From CAYWVO01 sp964461835 (lineage in GTDB: Bacteria > Zixibacteria > MSB-5A5 > WJJR01 > JAJRUJ01), in the NCBI GenBank assembly GCA_964461835.1, contig CAYWVO010000012.1:1-64000 (forward strand): a stretch of DNA of 64,000 nucleotides, written 5' to 3'. A program made the translations under genes and the position numbers. Below, in pieces: positions 1 through 7,553 of this stretch. The notes beneath the pieces were generated by a model. The model searched no databases, was not told where the DNA came from, and worked only from the letters and a program-made list of their open reading frames with translations. Position 1 is the first letter of the stretch, and each line of letters begins with the position of its first letter.

Positions 1-132
1 AAGGATACGGAGAAGACAAATAATATGATAGAAATTAACAACTCAGAACACTAGACAGAGGAGTTACATTCGAAGTCTGCTTGTCGGCAACCGGCCGCAA
101 GTGGTGAACAAAGACCGGAGAGGAGATACACA
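1..132. other. 5' leader region without a gene
   Basis: No coding sequence can be supported here. The stretch leads into the CBS-domain gene, and the only clear element is the Shine-Dalgarno sequence GGAGAGGAG at 117-125 placed before the ATG at 133. A promoter is presumably present but no convincing -35/-10 pair was identified. Confidence 0.5.
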
Positions 133-564
133 ATGGCACAAGTAAAAGATGCCCTTTCCCGCGAAGTGAGGTACTGCGACCGGCAAACGAGTCTCAAGGA
201 AGCCGCCGACAAAATGAAGTCATACGATATCGGCGCACTGCCGGTTGTGGAAAACGAAAAAGTCGTCGGCCTGTTAACGGACCGTGATATGGTCGTACGC
301 ACGATCTCAGAAGGTCACGATCCCAACAAGGCGACCGTTGGAGACTCGATGACCGAAGGCGTGGTTACCGCCTACGAGGACGACAGCATTGAGAGCGCGG
401 CAGAATTGATGAAGAAAAATCAAATTCGCCGGTTGGTTGTCCTTAACCGTGATGACCAGTTAGCCGGTGTCTGCTCACTCGGCGACCTGGCAACGCTGGA
501 CATCGCTCCTGAGAAAAAGGCGGACGTGGTGGAGGAAGTCTCCAAACCGTCGACTGCCAAGTAA
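133..564 (+). CDS. Tandem CBS-domain protein
   Basis: A 143-residue soluble protein made almost entirely of two CBS modules, roughly residues 6-60 and 70-125. The first contains the typical segment VVGLLTDRD and the second the matching segment LAGVCSLGDLA. Paired CBS modules bind adenine nucleotides and usually sense energy state, but stand-alone proteins of this size rarely have a known partner. The start is supported by a strong ribosome site (GGAGAGGAG) 7 bases upstream. The C-terminal tail (residues 126-143) is charged and probably disordered. The gene is followed by a weak terminator and then a short-chain dehydrogenase, so it may be monocistronic. The family assignment is secure; the physiological role is unknown. 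Confidence 0.9.
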   Translation: MAQVKDALSREVRYCDRQTSLKEAADKMKSYDIGALPVVENEKVVGLLTDRDMVVRTISEGHDPNKATVGDSMTEGVVTAYEDDSIESAAELMKKNQIRRLVVLNRDDQLAGVCSLGDLATLDIAPEKKADVVEEVSKPSTAK

Positions 565-593
565 CGGGAAACGACGGTATGCATTAGAGAAAA

Positions 594-630
594 GCCGGGT
601 GGTTCTCTGCAGCCGCCCGGCATCTCTTCT
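594..630 (+). terminator. Probable terminator after the CBS gene
   Basis: GCCGGGTGG at 594-602 pairs with CCGCCCGGC at 613-621 (one G-T wobble) around a 10-base loop, followed by the T-rich tail CATCTCTTCT. It lies 30 bases after the stop codon of the CBS gene. The tail is not a clean T run, so termination may be partial. Confidence 0.5.
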
Positions 631-744
631 CATAATGCAGCCAACTTCCGCCGTTAAAACGAAATGTGAAACAAGTGAATTGATTCACGATAATCACAAT
701 TAAGGCGTTCTATGCCAGGCCGAAAATGATGGAAAGGAGCACAG

Positions 745-1515
745 GTGGGTAGAGTACAAGATAAAGTGGCGATCGTTACCGGCGGCGCCAAAGGTATCGG
801 CAAGGCAACCTGCACAGTCTTGGCCGAAGAGGGGGCCAAGGTGGCCGTTACCGATATCGTCGATGAAGAGGGCATGCAGCTTGCCGAGCAGATCACCTCC
901 GGCGGTGGAACAGCCAATTTCTGGCACCTCAATGTCGCTGATGAAGAGGACGTGAAGAAAACAATTGATGAAATCGCTAAGGAATTCGGCGGCATTGACG
1001 TCCTGGTCAACAACGCAGGTATTGCCGGCGCCAGCAAACCGACCCACGAATTGACCAAAGACGAGTGGGATAAGGTTATTGCGGTTAATGTCAGCGGCGT
1101 CTTCTATTGCACGAAACATGCGATCCCTCATCTAAAGAAGAGAGGGGGTGGGTCGATTATTAATCTGTCGTCCATCTACGGCATTATCAGCTCTCAAGAT
1201 ATTCCGCCATATCACGCATCAAAGGGCGCCGTCCGTCTGATGAGCAAGACCGACGCACTTTTCTATGCGGAAGACAAGATCCGGGTCAATTCGGTCCATC
1301 CCGGCTTCATCTGGACACCGCTGGTGGAAGATTTCGCCAAAGAGACCAGCGGTGACGTGGAAGGCTTTCGCCAGCAGTTGGATTCGCTGCACCCAATCGG
1401 GCATGTCGGGGAACCCAACGACATCGCTTACGGCATTCTCTATCTTGCGTCTGATGAGTCGAAATTCGTCACTGGCTCAGAGCTGGTGATCGATGGCGGC
1501 TACACTGCCAGGTAA
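745..1515 (+). CDS. Short-chain dehydrogenase/reductase (SDR)
   Basis: A 256-residue classical SDR, an NAD(P)-dependent oxidoreductase of the Rossmann fold. The cofactor loop TGGAKGIG is at residues 12-19, the NNAG motif near residue 90, and the catalytic Ser-Tyr-Lys set appears in NLSSIYG followed by YHASKG near 155. The length is normal for the family. Translation starts at GTG (745) behind GGAAAGGAG. The substrate cannot be read from the sequence; the family covers sugar, steroid and 3-oxoacyl substrates. The gene lies alone between the CBS gene and nhaA. The fold is certain; the specific reaction is not. Confidence 0.88.
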   Translation: MGRVQDKVAIVTGGAKGIGKATCTVLAEEGAKVAVTDIVDEEGMQLAEQITSGGGTANFWHLNVADEEDVKKTIDEIAKEFGGIDVLVNNAGIAGASKPTHELTKDEWDKVIAVNVSGVFYCTKHAIPHLKKRGGGSIINLSSIYGIISSQDIPPYHASKGAVRLMSKTDALFYAEDKIRVNSVHPGFIWTPLVEDFAKETSGDVEGFRQQLDSLHPIGHVGEPNDIAYGILYLASDESKFVTGSELVIDGGYTAR

Positions 1516-1544
1516 CGGGGAGAACGCAAAAGTGGCAATTCTCC

Positions 1545-1649
1545 GGCAGCGACGTTCATACGGGCGCTGCCTGTCGCGTATCACTTCGAATGTTTGCGCG
1601 GCCGATTGAACTACTAATCGTTTAATCGGCCTGCTCAATGGTGATGAGC
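1545..1649 (+). promoter_or_regulatory. Structured leader of nhaA (three successive hairpins)
   Basis: Three inverted repeats follow each other before the nhaA start at 1655. They are GGCAGCG (1545-1551) with CGCTGCC (1565-1571), GGCCGATT (1600-1607) with AATCGGCC (1624-1631), and GCTC (1633-1636) with GAGC (1646-1649). The first two stems are perfect. The third abuts the weak ribosome-binding region just before the ATG. The first hairpin could also serve as a terminator for the upstream dehydrogenase. A cation- or pH-responsive leader is possible because nhaA genes are often controlled this way, but I could not match a known riboswitch class. Confidence 0.45.
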
Positions 1650-1654
1650 GGTTT

Positions 1655-2989
1655 ATGAACATCGACATACGGGAATCATCACGGCGTCCAATTGAACGCC
1701 TCACCCGACCGCTGCGTCACTTTCTCCACATTGAGTCCGCCAGTGGAGTTGTGTTACTCATCTGCACAGCAATTGCCCTCGGAATCGCAAACTCTCCTCT
1801 TGCTGCAGCTTACAACGGTCTTCTCCAGACGAACGTATCCATCGGCATAGGAGGGTTTACGCTATCGTATCCCCTGTGGTATTGGGTGAATGATGGTTTG
1901 ATGACCATTTTTTTCTTCCTGGTTGGCCTGGAGATAAAACAAGAAATCTCTGCCGGAGAGCTCCGCAGTCCCCGCCGCATGCTGGTACCAATTGTCGCGG
2001 CCATTGGGGGAGCCGTTCTTCCTGCAGCAATTTACACAAGCCTTCAATACGGGCAAGCGGCGGGAGACGGATGGGCGATCCCGATGGCGACCGATATCGC
2101 GTTTGTGGTTGGTGCGCTGGCGATCCTGGGTCGCCACATTCCGCGTAGTCTGAAAGTATTTGTGTTGGCGCTGGCTATCGTCGACGATATCATCGCTGTT
2201 CTGGTAATCGCGCTGTTTTATTCCGGTCAACTCAAATTGGTTTGGCTGGCCTCGGCGCTCGCGGGACTTGCCGTGGTGATAGTCATGCATCGTCTTGGGG
2301 TACGAACCGTCATTGGTTATTTGCTTGCCGGTACCGCCGTGTGGTTGTGCACATTGAAATCCGGTATTCATCCAACGATTGCCGGGGTTATACTCGGTTT
2401 GCTCACTCCTACAACACCATTGATCTCCCGAGAATCACTGCAAGCAACCTTGCGCAAAGCATCTGCCGCCCCATCCGCGGATCCCCTACAGGAGGGGAAA
2501 GTAATGTCGCAGAATATCCTGGAAGAGGTACGATTTGCCTCACGCGAGGCAATTTCACCCCTCGAGCGTCTGGAAACCGCAGTTCATCCATGGTCGGCTT
2601 TTGCCATCATGCCGATCTTTGCTCTGGTAAATGCCGGAATCCCGTTCTCATTGACATCGATCACCAATCCTGCGGCCTTAGCAGTGATGTCCGGTTTAGT
2701 CATTGGCAAACCCTTAGGAATTGCGCTCGCGCTCTTTCTTTTGGTAAAGTCCGGTATTGCCCATCTGCCTGAACGTGTCACCTGGAAAATGATTATTGGC
2801 GCCGGTTGTTTGGCGGGCATCGGATTCACGATGTCGTTATTTGTTGCCTCACTTAGCCTTACTGGAGAATTACTGATTGACGCAAAATCCGGAATTTTGG
2901 TGGGCTCAGCAATAAGTGCGATTTTGGGGATGCTAATATTACGACTCTCGACGAACACTTCGGCGGGTGAAGTGCGTGCCGCGCACTAG
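1655..2989 (+). CDS. nhaA: Na+/H+ antiporter NhaA
   Basis: A 444-residue inner-membrane electrogenic antiporter that exchanges cytoplasmic Na+ (or Li+) for external protons. About twelve hydrophobic helices are visible. The ion-binding aspartates appear in PMATDIAF and in the pair AIVDDIIA, both hallmarks of NhaA. The protein is longer than the E. coli enzyme (388 residues) because of an extended N-terminus before ESASGVVLL and a loop around residues 265-290. The gene has a structured leader and ends convergently with the GH15 gene, the two stop codons sharing one CTAG. It implies adaptation to fluctuating salinity or alkaline pH. Assignment is secure. Confidence 0.96.
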   Translation: MNIDIRESSRRPIERLTRPLRHFLHIESASGVVLLICTAIALGIANSPLAAAYNGLLQTNVSIGIGGFTLSYPLWYWVNDGLMTIFFFLVGLEIKQEISAGELRSPRRMLVPIVAAIGGAVLPAAIYTSLQYGQAAGDGWAIPMATDIAFVVGALAILGRHIPRSLKVFVLALAIVDDIIAVLVIALFYSGQLKLVWLASALAGLAVVIVMHRLGVRTVIGYLLAGTAVWLCTLKSGIHPTIAGVILGLLTPTTPLISRESLQATLRKASAAPSADPLQEGKVMSQNILEEVRFASREAISPLERLETAVHPWSAFAIMPIFALVNAGIPFSLTSITNPAALAVMSGLVIGKPLGIALALFLLVKSGIAHLPERVTWKMIIGAGCLAGIGFTMSLFVASLSLTGELLIDAKSGILVGSAISAILGMLILRLSTNTSAGEVRAAH

Positions 2990-4830
2990 CCGATTGACCG
3001 TGTCCCGCCCAACGTCCGATCCAAGTTGAAGGCAGCACTGATCAGGGAGAGATGGGTAAAGGCTTGCGGGAAATTCCCCAGTGCTTCTCCCCGCGGGCCG
3101 GTCTCCTCGGCATAGAGACCTAGATGGTTGGCATAGCCCAGCATCTTCTCAAACATCAAACGGGCCTGCTCCAGCCGCTCCGGCCGGACTCGTCCGGCCC
3201 GCGTCAGGGCCTCAACTAGCCAGAAGGTGCAGATATTAAAGGTCCCCTCCTCCCCACTCAAACCATCATCTGACAATTCCACATTGTATCGATATACCAG
3301 GCTATTTGAAACCAAGCCGCCCCGCTTCGGTGATTGCATGGTGGCGTCGATCGTACTCAGCATGCGCGGATCGGTGGGGGAGACAAAAAAGACCAGCGGC
3401 ATAATCAGGTTGGCCGCATCGAGGGCATCGACGTCATAGGCCTGCACGAACGCACCTCGTTGCTCATTCCAGCCTTTCGCCATGATTTCGTTATAGATCA
3501 TGTCGCGGTTTTTGAGCCAGTACTCATGATTGGCGGGGAATGAGCGTTTGCGGGCCAATCGCAAGCCACGGTCTAACGCCACCCAGGCCATCAACTTCGA
3601 ATACACAAAATGTCTGCGACCGCCCCGAACTTCCCAAATACCCTCGTCTTCCTTTTCCCAGTGACGGCAAATCCAGTCGAGCAAGCGATAGGCCTGCCGC
3701 CAAAGATCATGCGAAATTTTGCTGCCGTACTTGTTGTATAAATAAATACCATCGAGCAGTTCACCGTAGATATCGAGCTGCAATTGATCATAGGCGCCAT
3801 TGCCGATACGCACCGGACGAGAACCGCGATACCCCTCCAGATGGTCGAGTGTCTCTTCGGTCAACTCATGCCGCCCATCGATGCCGTACATGATATTCAA
3901 CGAGCCGTCCGGCTCCAGCTCCTGGACGCGTTTTTCAATCCAACCCATAAACGCTGCCGCTTCTTCGGTAAAACCAATCCGCATGAGGGCGTAAATAGTA
4001 AAGGCAGCGTCGCGGATCCAGGTATAGCGATAGTCCCAGTTGCGTTCGCCGCCGATCGTCTCAGGCAGGCTGGTGGTGGGCGCGGCGACGATTGCGCCGG
4101 TCGGTTTATAGGTCAACAATTTAAGAACCAAGGCGGAACGGTAGACCGTTTCCTGCCAGCGGCCGGCATACGTACACCGGGATAACCAGTTGCGCCAATA
4201 GTGGATGGTGCGTTGGAAATGCTCCTCCGATTCACCTTCGGACAATCGCCGGCCCTGTCCCTCTCCCTCGTGGATCTCATGCAGAATAAAGCTCACTGAT
4301 TCGTTTTCGTTCAGAACGAATTCACTGGTGACACCGTTATCCTGCCGTTGGAGCTTGACTGCGGTTTCCAATCCGATCCCGAAATTGGCGCTGCGGAAAA
4401 AAACTCCGTCTTCGGTGAGGGTGGTCTGATGTTCATCCCGCGCATAATTAAAGGCCGGAGTGCATTCCATACGCAATTTCATCTGGCCCCGCACCATTTC
4501 TACACGGCGGATAATCTGGTGGTGTCCATGCCCGCCTTTGGGCGAGTGAATTGGCATGTAGTCGGTCAGTTCGGCGACGCCTTCCTCCGTCAGGAAGCGG
4601 GTCAGCAGCACATTGGTATCGGGCCAGTAGGTCTGCCGGCAGGTGACATCATCGTGGAAAGGGAAAATCTTGAAGCGACCGCCTTTGTTATCGTCGAGAA
4701 TTGCCGCAAAAACACTCGGCGAATCGAAATGCGGAAAGCAAAGCCAGTCGATGGAACCGTTCATGCCGACCAGCGCGATGGTGTGCATGTCACCGATGAT
4801 ACCATAGTTCTCTATTGGTTGGTAGGTCAC
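2986..4830 (-). CDS. Glycoside hydrolase family 15 protein (glucoamylase/trehalase-like)
   Basis: A 614-residue cytoplasmic protein of the GH15 family, which releases glucose from alpha-glucans or cleaves trehalose with inversion. The beta-sandwich N-terminal part opens with YGIIGDMHTIALVG and GSIDWLCFP. The (alpha/alpha)6 catalytic domain has RNWDYRYTWIRDAAF near residue 265. The region GEEGTFNICTFWLVE near 527 holds the expected catalytic glutamate. There is no signal peptide. Translation starts at GTG (4830) directly after AGGAGGAAAGG. It precedes no other gene of its pathway on this strand but sits near a glucose-dehydrogenase-like SDR and a 6-phosphogluconate dehydrogenase gene. Trehalase is plausible because trehalose synthesis genes are abundant nearby, but glucoamylase cannot be excluded. 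Confidence 0.9.
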   Translation of the reverse strand: MTYQPIENYGIIGDMHTIALVGMNGSIDWLCFPHFDSPSVFAAILDDNKGGRFKIFPFHDDVTCRQTYWPDTNVLLTRFLTEEGVAELTDYMPIHSPKGGHGHHQIIRRVEMVRGQMKLRMECTPAFNYARDEHQTTLTEDGVFFRSANFGIGLETAVKLQRQDNGVTSEFVLNENESVSFILHEIHEGEGQGRRLSEGESEEHFQRTIHYWRNWLSRCTYAGRWQETVYRSALVLKLLTYKPTGAIVAAPTTSLPETIGGERNWDYRYTWIRDAAFTIYALMRIGFTEEAAAFMGWIEKRVQELEPDGSLNIMYGIDGRHELTEETLDHLEGYRGSRPVRIGNGAYDQLQLDIYGELLDGIYLYNKYGSKISHDLWRQAYRLLDWICRHWEKEDEGIWEVRGGRRHFVYSKLMAWVALDRGLRLARKRSFPANHEYWLKNRDMIYNEIMAKGWNEQRGAFVQAYDVDALDAANLIMPLVFFVSPTDPRMLSTIDATMQSPKRGGLVSNSLVYRYNVELSDDGLSGEEGTFNICTFWLVEALTRAGRVRPERLEQARLMFEKMLGYANHLGLYAEETGPRGEALGNFPQAFTHLSLISAAFNLDRTLGGTRSIG

Positions 4831-4863
4831 CCTTTCCTCCTGAATGACTTGATTGATGCACTG

Positions 4864-5724
4864 TTACCCGCCGACCGCAAAACCGGGATAGAGCGTCATC
4901 CCGCCGTCGATCACAATACTGATGCCGTTGATATAATCGGCTTCGTCCGAGGCCAGCCAGGCGGCGGCCCGGCCAATATCGTTCACTTCACCAATACGGT
5001 TATAAGGAATTAGCTCCATGAGCTTATTGTATGCCTCCTCGCTCTCCCAGGCATCGCGATTGATCGCCGTGCGCACCGCCCCCGGTGCAATGCTGTTCAC
5101 TCTGATCCGGTAGGGTGCGACCTCCTGCGCGATACTCTGCATCATCAGCATCACGCCCCCCTTGGAGGCTGCGTAATTCACGTGTCCGGCCCAGGGAATG
5201 ATTTCATGTACCGAACTGATGCAGATGATCTTACCGGCAGCACAGGAAACTTCTTTGACCACGCCGCGACGCTTAAATTCTTTAACCGCTTCCCGGGCAC
5301 AGAGAAATTGGCCCGTGAGGTTAACATCGATTACTTTCTGCCATTGTTTCAGGGTGAGTTCTTCAAGTGGTGCGTCCTGCTGAATACCGGCGTTGTTGAC
5401 CAAGATATCGATCGTACCGAACTCGTTCATGATGTGGTCAAACATATCCAGTACCTGGTCTTCCTCGGATACATCTGCCTGATAGATGAGCGCTTTGGCA
5501 CCGCAAGAACTGACTTCCTCGGCCACGCGCGTCGCTTTATCTTCATCAGACAGATAATTGACCATCACGTCAGCGCCGGCTTTCCCCAGTTCAATGGCGA
5601 TTCCTTCGCCGATACCTGAGCTGCCGCCGGTGACCAGCGCTTTTTGCCCCTTTAATCGTTCAACCGGCGGGCAGTCCGGTGGTACGACTTCGGGCAGTTG
5701 CGATGTATGTTGATGAGGACTCAT
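4864..5724 (-). CDS. SDR oxidoreductase, glucose 1-dehydrogenase-like
   Basis: A 286-residue short-chain dehydrogenase with a 25-residue N-terminal extension before the Rossmann domain. The cofactor loop TGGSSGIGEG lies near residue 34, NNAGIQ near 112, and the catalytic Ser and Tyr-x3-Lys appear in CISSVHE and YAASKGG. The C-terminal segment ASDEADYINGISIVIDGGM is typical of SDRs annotated as glucose 1-dehydrogenase. It would oxidise glucose or a related sugar with NAD(P). It lies 33 bases upstream of the GH15 gene in the same direction, so the pair is probably co-transcribed: glucose released by GH15 could feed this enzyme. The family is certain; sugar specificity is inferred from similarity and context. 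Confidence 0.85.
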   Translation of the reverse strand: MSPHQHTSQLPEVVPPDCPPVERLKGQKALVTGGSSGIGEGIAIELGKAGADVMVNYLSDEDKATRVAEEVSSCGAKALIYQADVSEEDQVLDMFDHIMNEFGTIDILVNNAGIQQDAPLEELTLKQWQKVIDVNLTGQFLCAREAVKEFKRRGVVKEVSCAAGKIICISSVHEIIPWAGHVNYAASKGGVMLMMQSIAQEVAPYRIRVNSIAPGAVRTAINRDAWESEEAYNKLMELIPYNRIGEVNDIGRAAAWLASDEADYINGISIVIDGGMTLYPGFAVGG

Positions 5725-5910
5725 CGATTATCCCTTCCCTGACAACAATGATAGTACACCGTTTAGGTTTTCTACGCATTTGCACACGGCAATCTTAGGA
5801 GTTGTTCAGAACGAAATCAAAGATTCCGTCTTTCGTGTACCAACACGAAACAGTCTGCTCCCGTGTAACCGGTACGGGTCTGCACAAGCCAATCTGATCG
5901 CCGGAAGTGA

Positions 5911-6306
5911 GAAGGGCGACTCGATGACGAAATCACGGAGCAAGAACTCGAAGCGGTTCATATACAGCCGGGCGAACGAATTCTCCTTAAAACACGAAAC
6001 TCTGAAAGCGAGTGGAGCCAGGACGATTTCCGAGAGGATTTTGTATACATTGCCGACAATGCTGCGGAGTTTCTCAGTGACTGCCGCGTCCGGACCATCG
6101 GGATCGATTATTTGTCGGTAGGCGGATATCACGCCGACGGGGATAAAGTTCACCGCACATTGTTGAGCGCAGGCGTTGTTATCATTGAGGGACTGAACTT
6201 ATCCGGAATCAGCGCCGGTGAGTATGAATTGATTTGTTTGCCTCTGCGATTGGCCGGAGCCGACGGTGCACCTGCACGCGCTGTGATCAGATCACAATCG
6301 CAGTAA
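5911..6306 (+). pseudogene. 3' remnant of a cyclase-family (kynurenine formamidase-like) gene
   Basis: Read in the frame of the stop at 6304-6306, the DNA encodes about 131 residues that match the C-terminal half of the cyclase/arylformamidase family. Recognisable segments are ILLKTRNS, RTIGIDYLSV, GVVIIEGLNLSGI and GEYELICLPLRLAGADGAP. The frame is closed by TGA at 5908-5910 and no in-frame ATG precedes the homology. The N-terminal half, which holds the HxGTHxDxPxH metal-binding motif, cannot be found in any frame between 5725 and 5910. This looks like a 5'-truncated gene immediately before the 6-phosphogluconate dehydrogenase gene (18-base gap). Confidence 0.7.
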
Positions 6307-6324
6307 CCATTATGGGAGGAAAGC

Positions 6325-7307
6325 ATGGCGCAGGACGCATTACGAGAAATAGGAATTGTGGGTCTGGGGAAAATGGGCGGGAATCTGGCTTTACAGGCGC
6401 TGGAAAAGGACATCAAGGTCGTCGGCGCAGACAAGAAAGAGCCGCCAAATGAACTAAAGGAAGCGGGCTTGATTTTCGCCAGCAAATTTACAGGATTCCA
6501 GGAACACCTGAGGCCTCCGCGGGCGATTTTCCTCTACATCCCCGCCGGTCCGGTGGTGGACAGCGTCATGGTCCAATTGGCCGAAAGACTCGAACCGGGT
6601 GATATCATTATCGACGGGGGCAATTCCTACTGGGGTGATTCAATCCGTCGGCATCAACGACTACAAAAAAACGGGCTGCACTTTCTCGACCTGGGTACCA
6701 GCGGGGGTGTGGAAGGGGCACGGCACGGCACGGCGCGTGCTTTATGATCGGTGGCGAACGAGATGCCGTGCAACGGGTCGAACCAATTCTGATCGATTTG
6801 GCAGTCGAGCGTGGCTACGTCCATGCCGGACCGCCGGGAGCCGGCCACTTTGTCAAATTAGTTCATAATGGTATCGAATTCGGCATGTTGCAGGCCATCG
6901 GGGAAGGCATGGATTTGCTCCACCACTATCACGACAAGCTGAAGATTGAAAATGTCCTCCATTGCTGGAATCACGGCTCAGTCATCCGTTCCTGGCTCGT
7001 GCAATTAATGGAACAGGCGTATCGTGCGGAAAAAGGCATCGATCAGATACCCGCCTTCGTTGAGGATACCGGTGAGGTGAACTGGCTGGTTAATGACGCA
7101 CTGCGCCTGGAAGTGTCAGTACCCGTCATAGCGCAATCGGTCATGCAATTGATCGCCTCGCGCGACGAAACCCAAAACTGGGCGCGCGCCATCGCCATGA
7201 CGCGACACGGTTTCGGCGGACACCCGTACGGCGCAGATGAGGCGATCCGTCGAGAACGACAACACGGGCGGGTCGGTGGCTTCTATCACCAATCAGACAA
7301 CGACTGA
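6325..7307 (+). pseudogene. gnd: 6-phosphogluconate dehydrogenase (GndB type), interrupted by a +5 frameshift
   Basis: The gene for decarboxylating 6-phosphogluconate dehydrogenase of the short, about 300-residue class. The first frame (6325-6747) gives the NAD(P)-binding half with GIVGLGKMGGNLA and IIDGGNSYWGDS. The second frame (6744-7307) continues with GHFVKLVHNGIEFGMLQ, which contains the catalytic Lys, then NHGSVIRSWL and a C-terminal tail. The break is exactly at a GGCAC repeat (6717-6731). Removing one 5-base unit restores a continuous reading with GTSGGVEGARHG followed by ACFMIGG. The stop of the first frame and an ATG overlap as ATGA (6744-6747). The gene may be inactive, switched by repeat slippage, expressed as two halves, or affected by a sequence error. 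The enzyme identity is secure. Confidence 0.85.
6717..6736 (+). repeat. Pentanucleotide repeat GGCAC x3 plus GGCGC inside gnd
   Basis: GGCAC occurs at 6717-6721, 6722-6726 and 6727-6731, followed by the near-copy GGCGC at 6732-6736. Two copies would keep gnd in frame and three put it out of frame, so this is the direct cause of the gene's interruption. Confidence 0.85.
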
Positions 7308-7359
7308 TAGCGACTCTCTGTTTCAGTCATCCGCAACGCTTTACTGTGTCCAGCTCTTG

Positions 7360-7377
7360 GCCCTTGCCAAAAAGGGC
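7360..7377 (+). terminator. Probable terminator after gnd
   Basis: GCCCTT (7360-7365) pairs perfectly with AAGGGC (7372-7377) across a 6-base loop, and an A/T-rich stretch ATATTCTTATAC follows. It lies 53 bases after the gnd stop and separates that gene from the C25 protease. The rest of the 246-base gap (7308-7553) contains no supportable gene. Confidence 0.5.
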
Positions 7378-7553
7378 ATATTCTTATACATTAATATGGG
7401 TTTTTCAGTTACCACAGCCTGTCCCGGGGAGGAGTTACGGGATGTGATCTCTGGCGCGGGAGGCAGTGCCATATCCTTCAGAGAATGTGAACAAATTCGC
7501 AATATTTATCGACATGGTCATGACAATGGCTGCATGGATTTCGGGGGTTTTTG

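Noticed and set aside
4348..5013. Open frame of 221 codons on the plus strand
   Set aside because: It is antisense to the GH15 and SDR genes, both of which have clear motifs and good starts.
7237..7553. Small frame of 105 codons between gnd and the protease gene
   Set aside because: It starts inside gnd, crosses a terminator-like hairpin and matches nothing.
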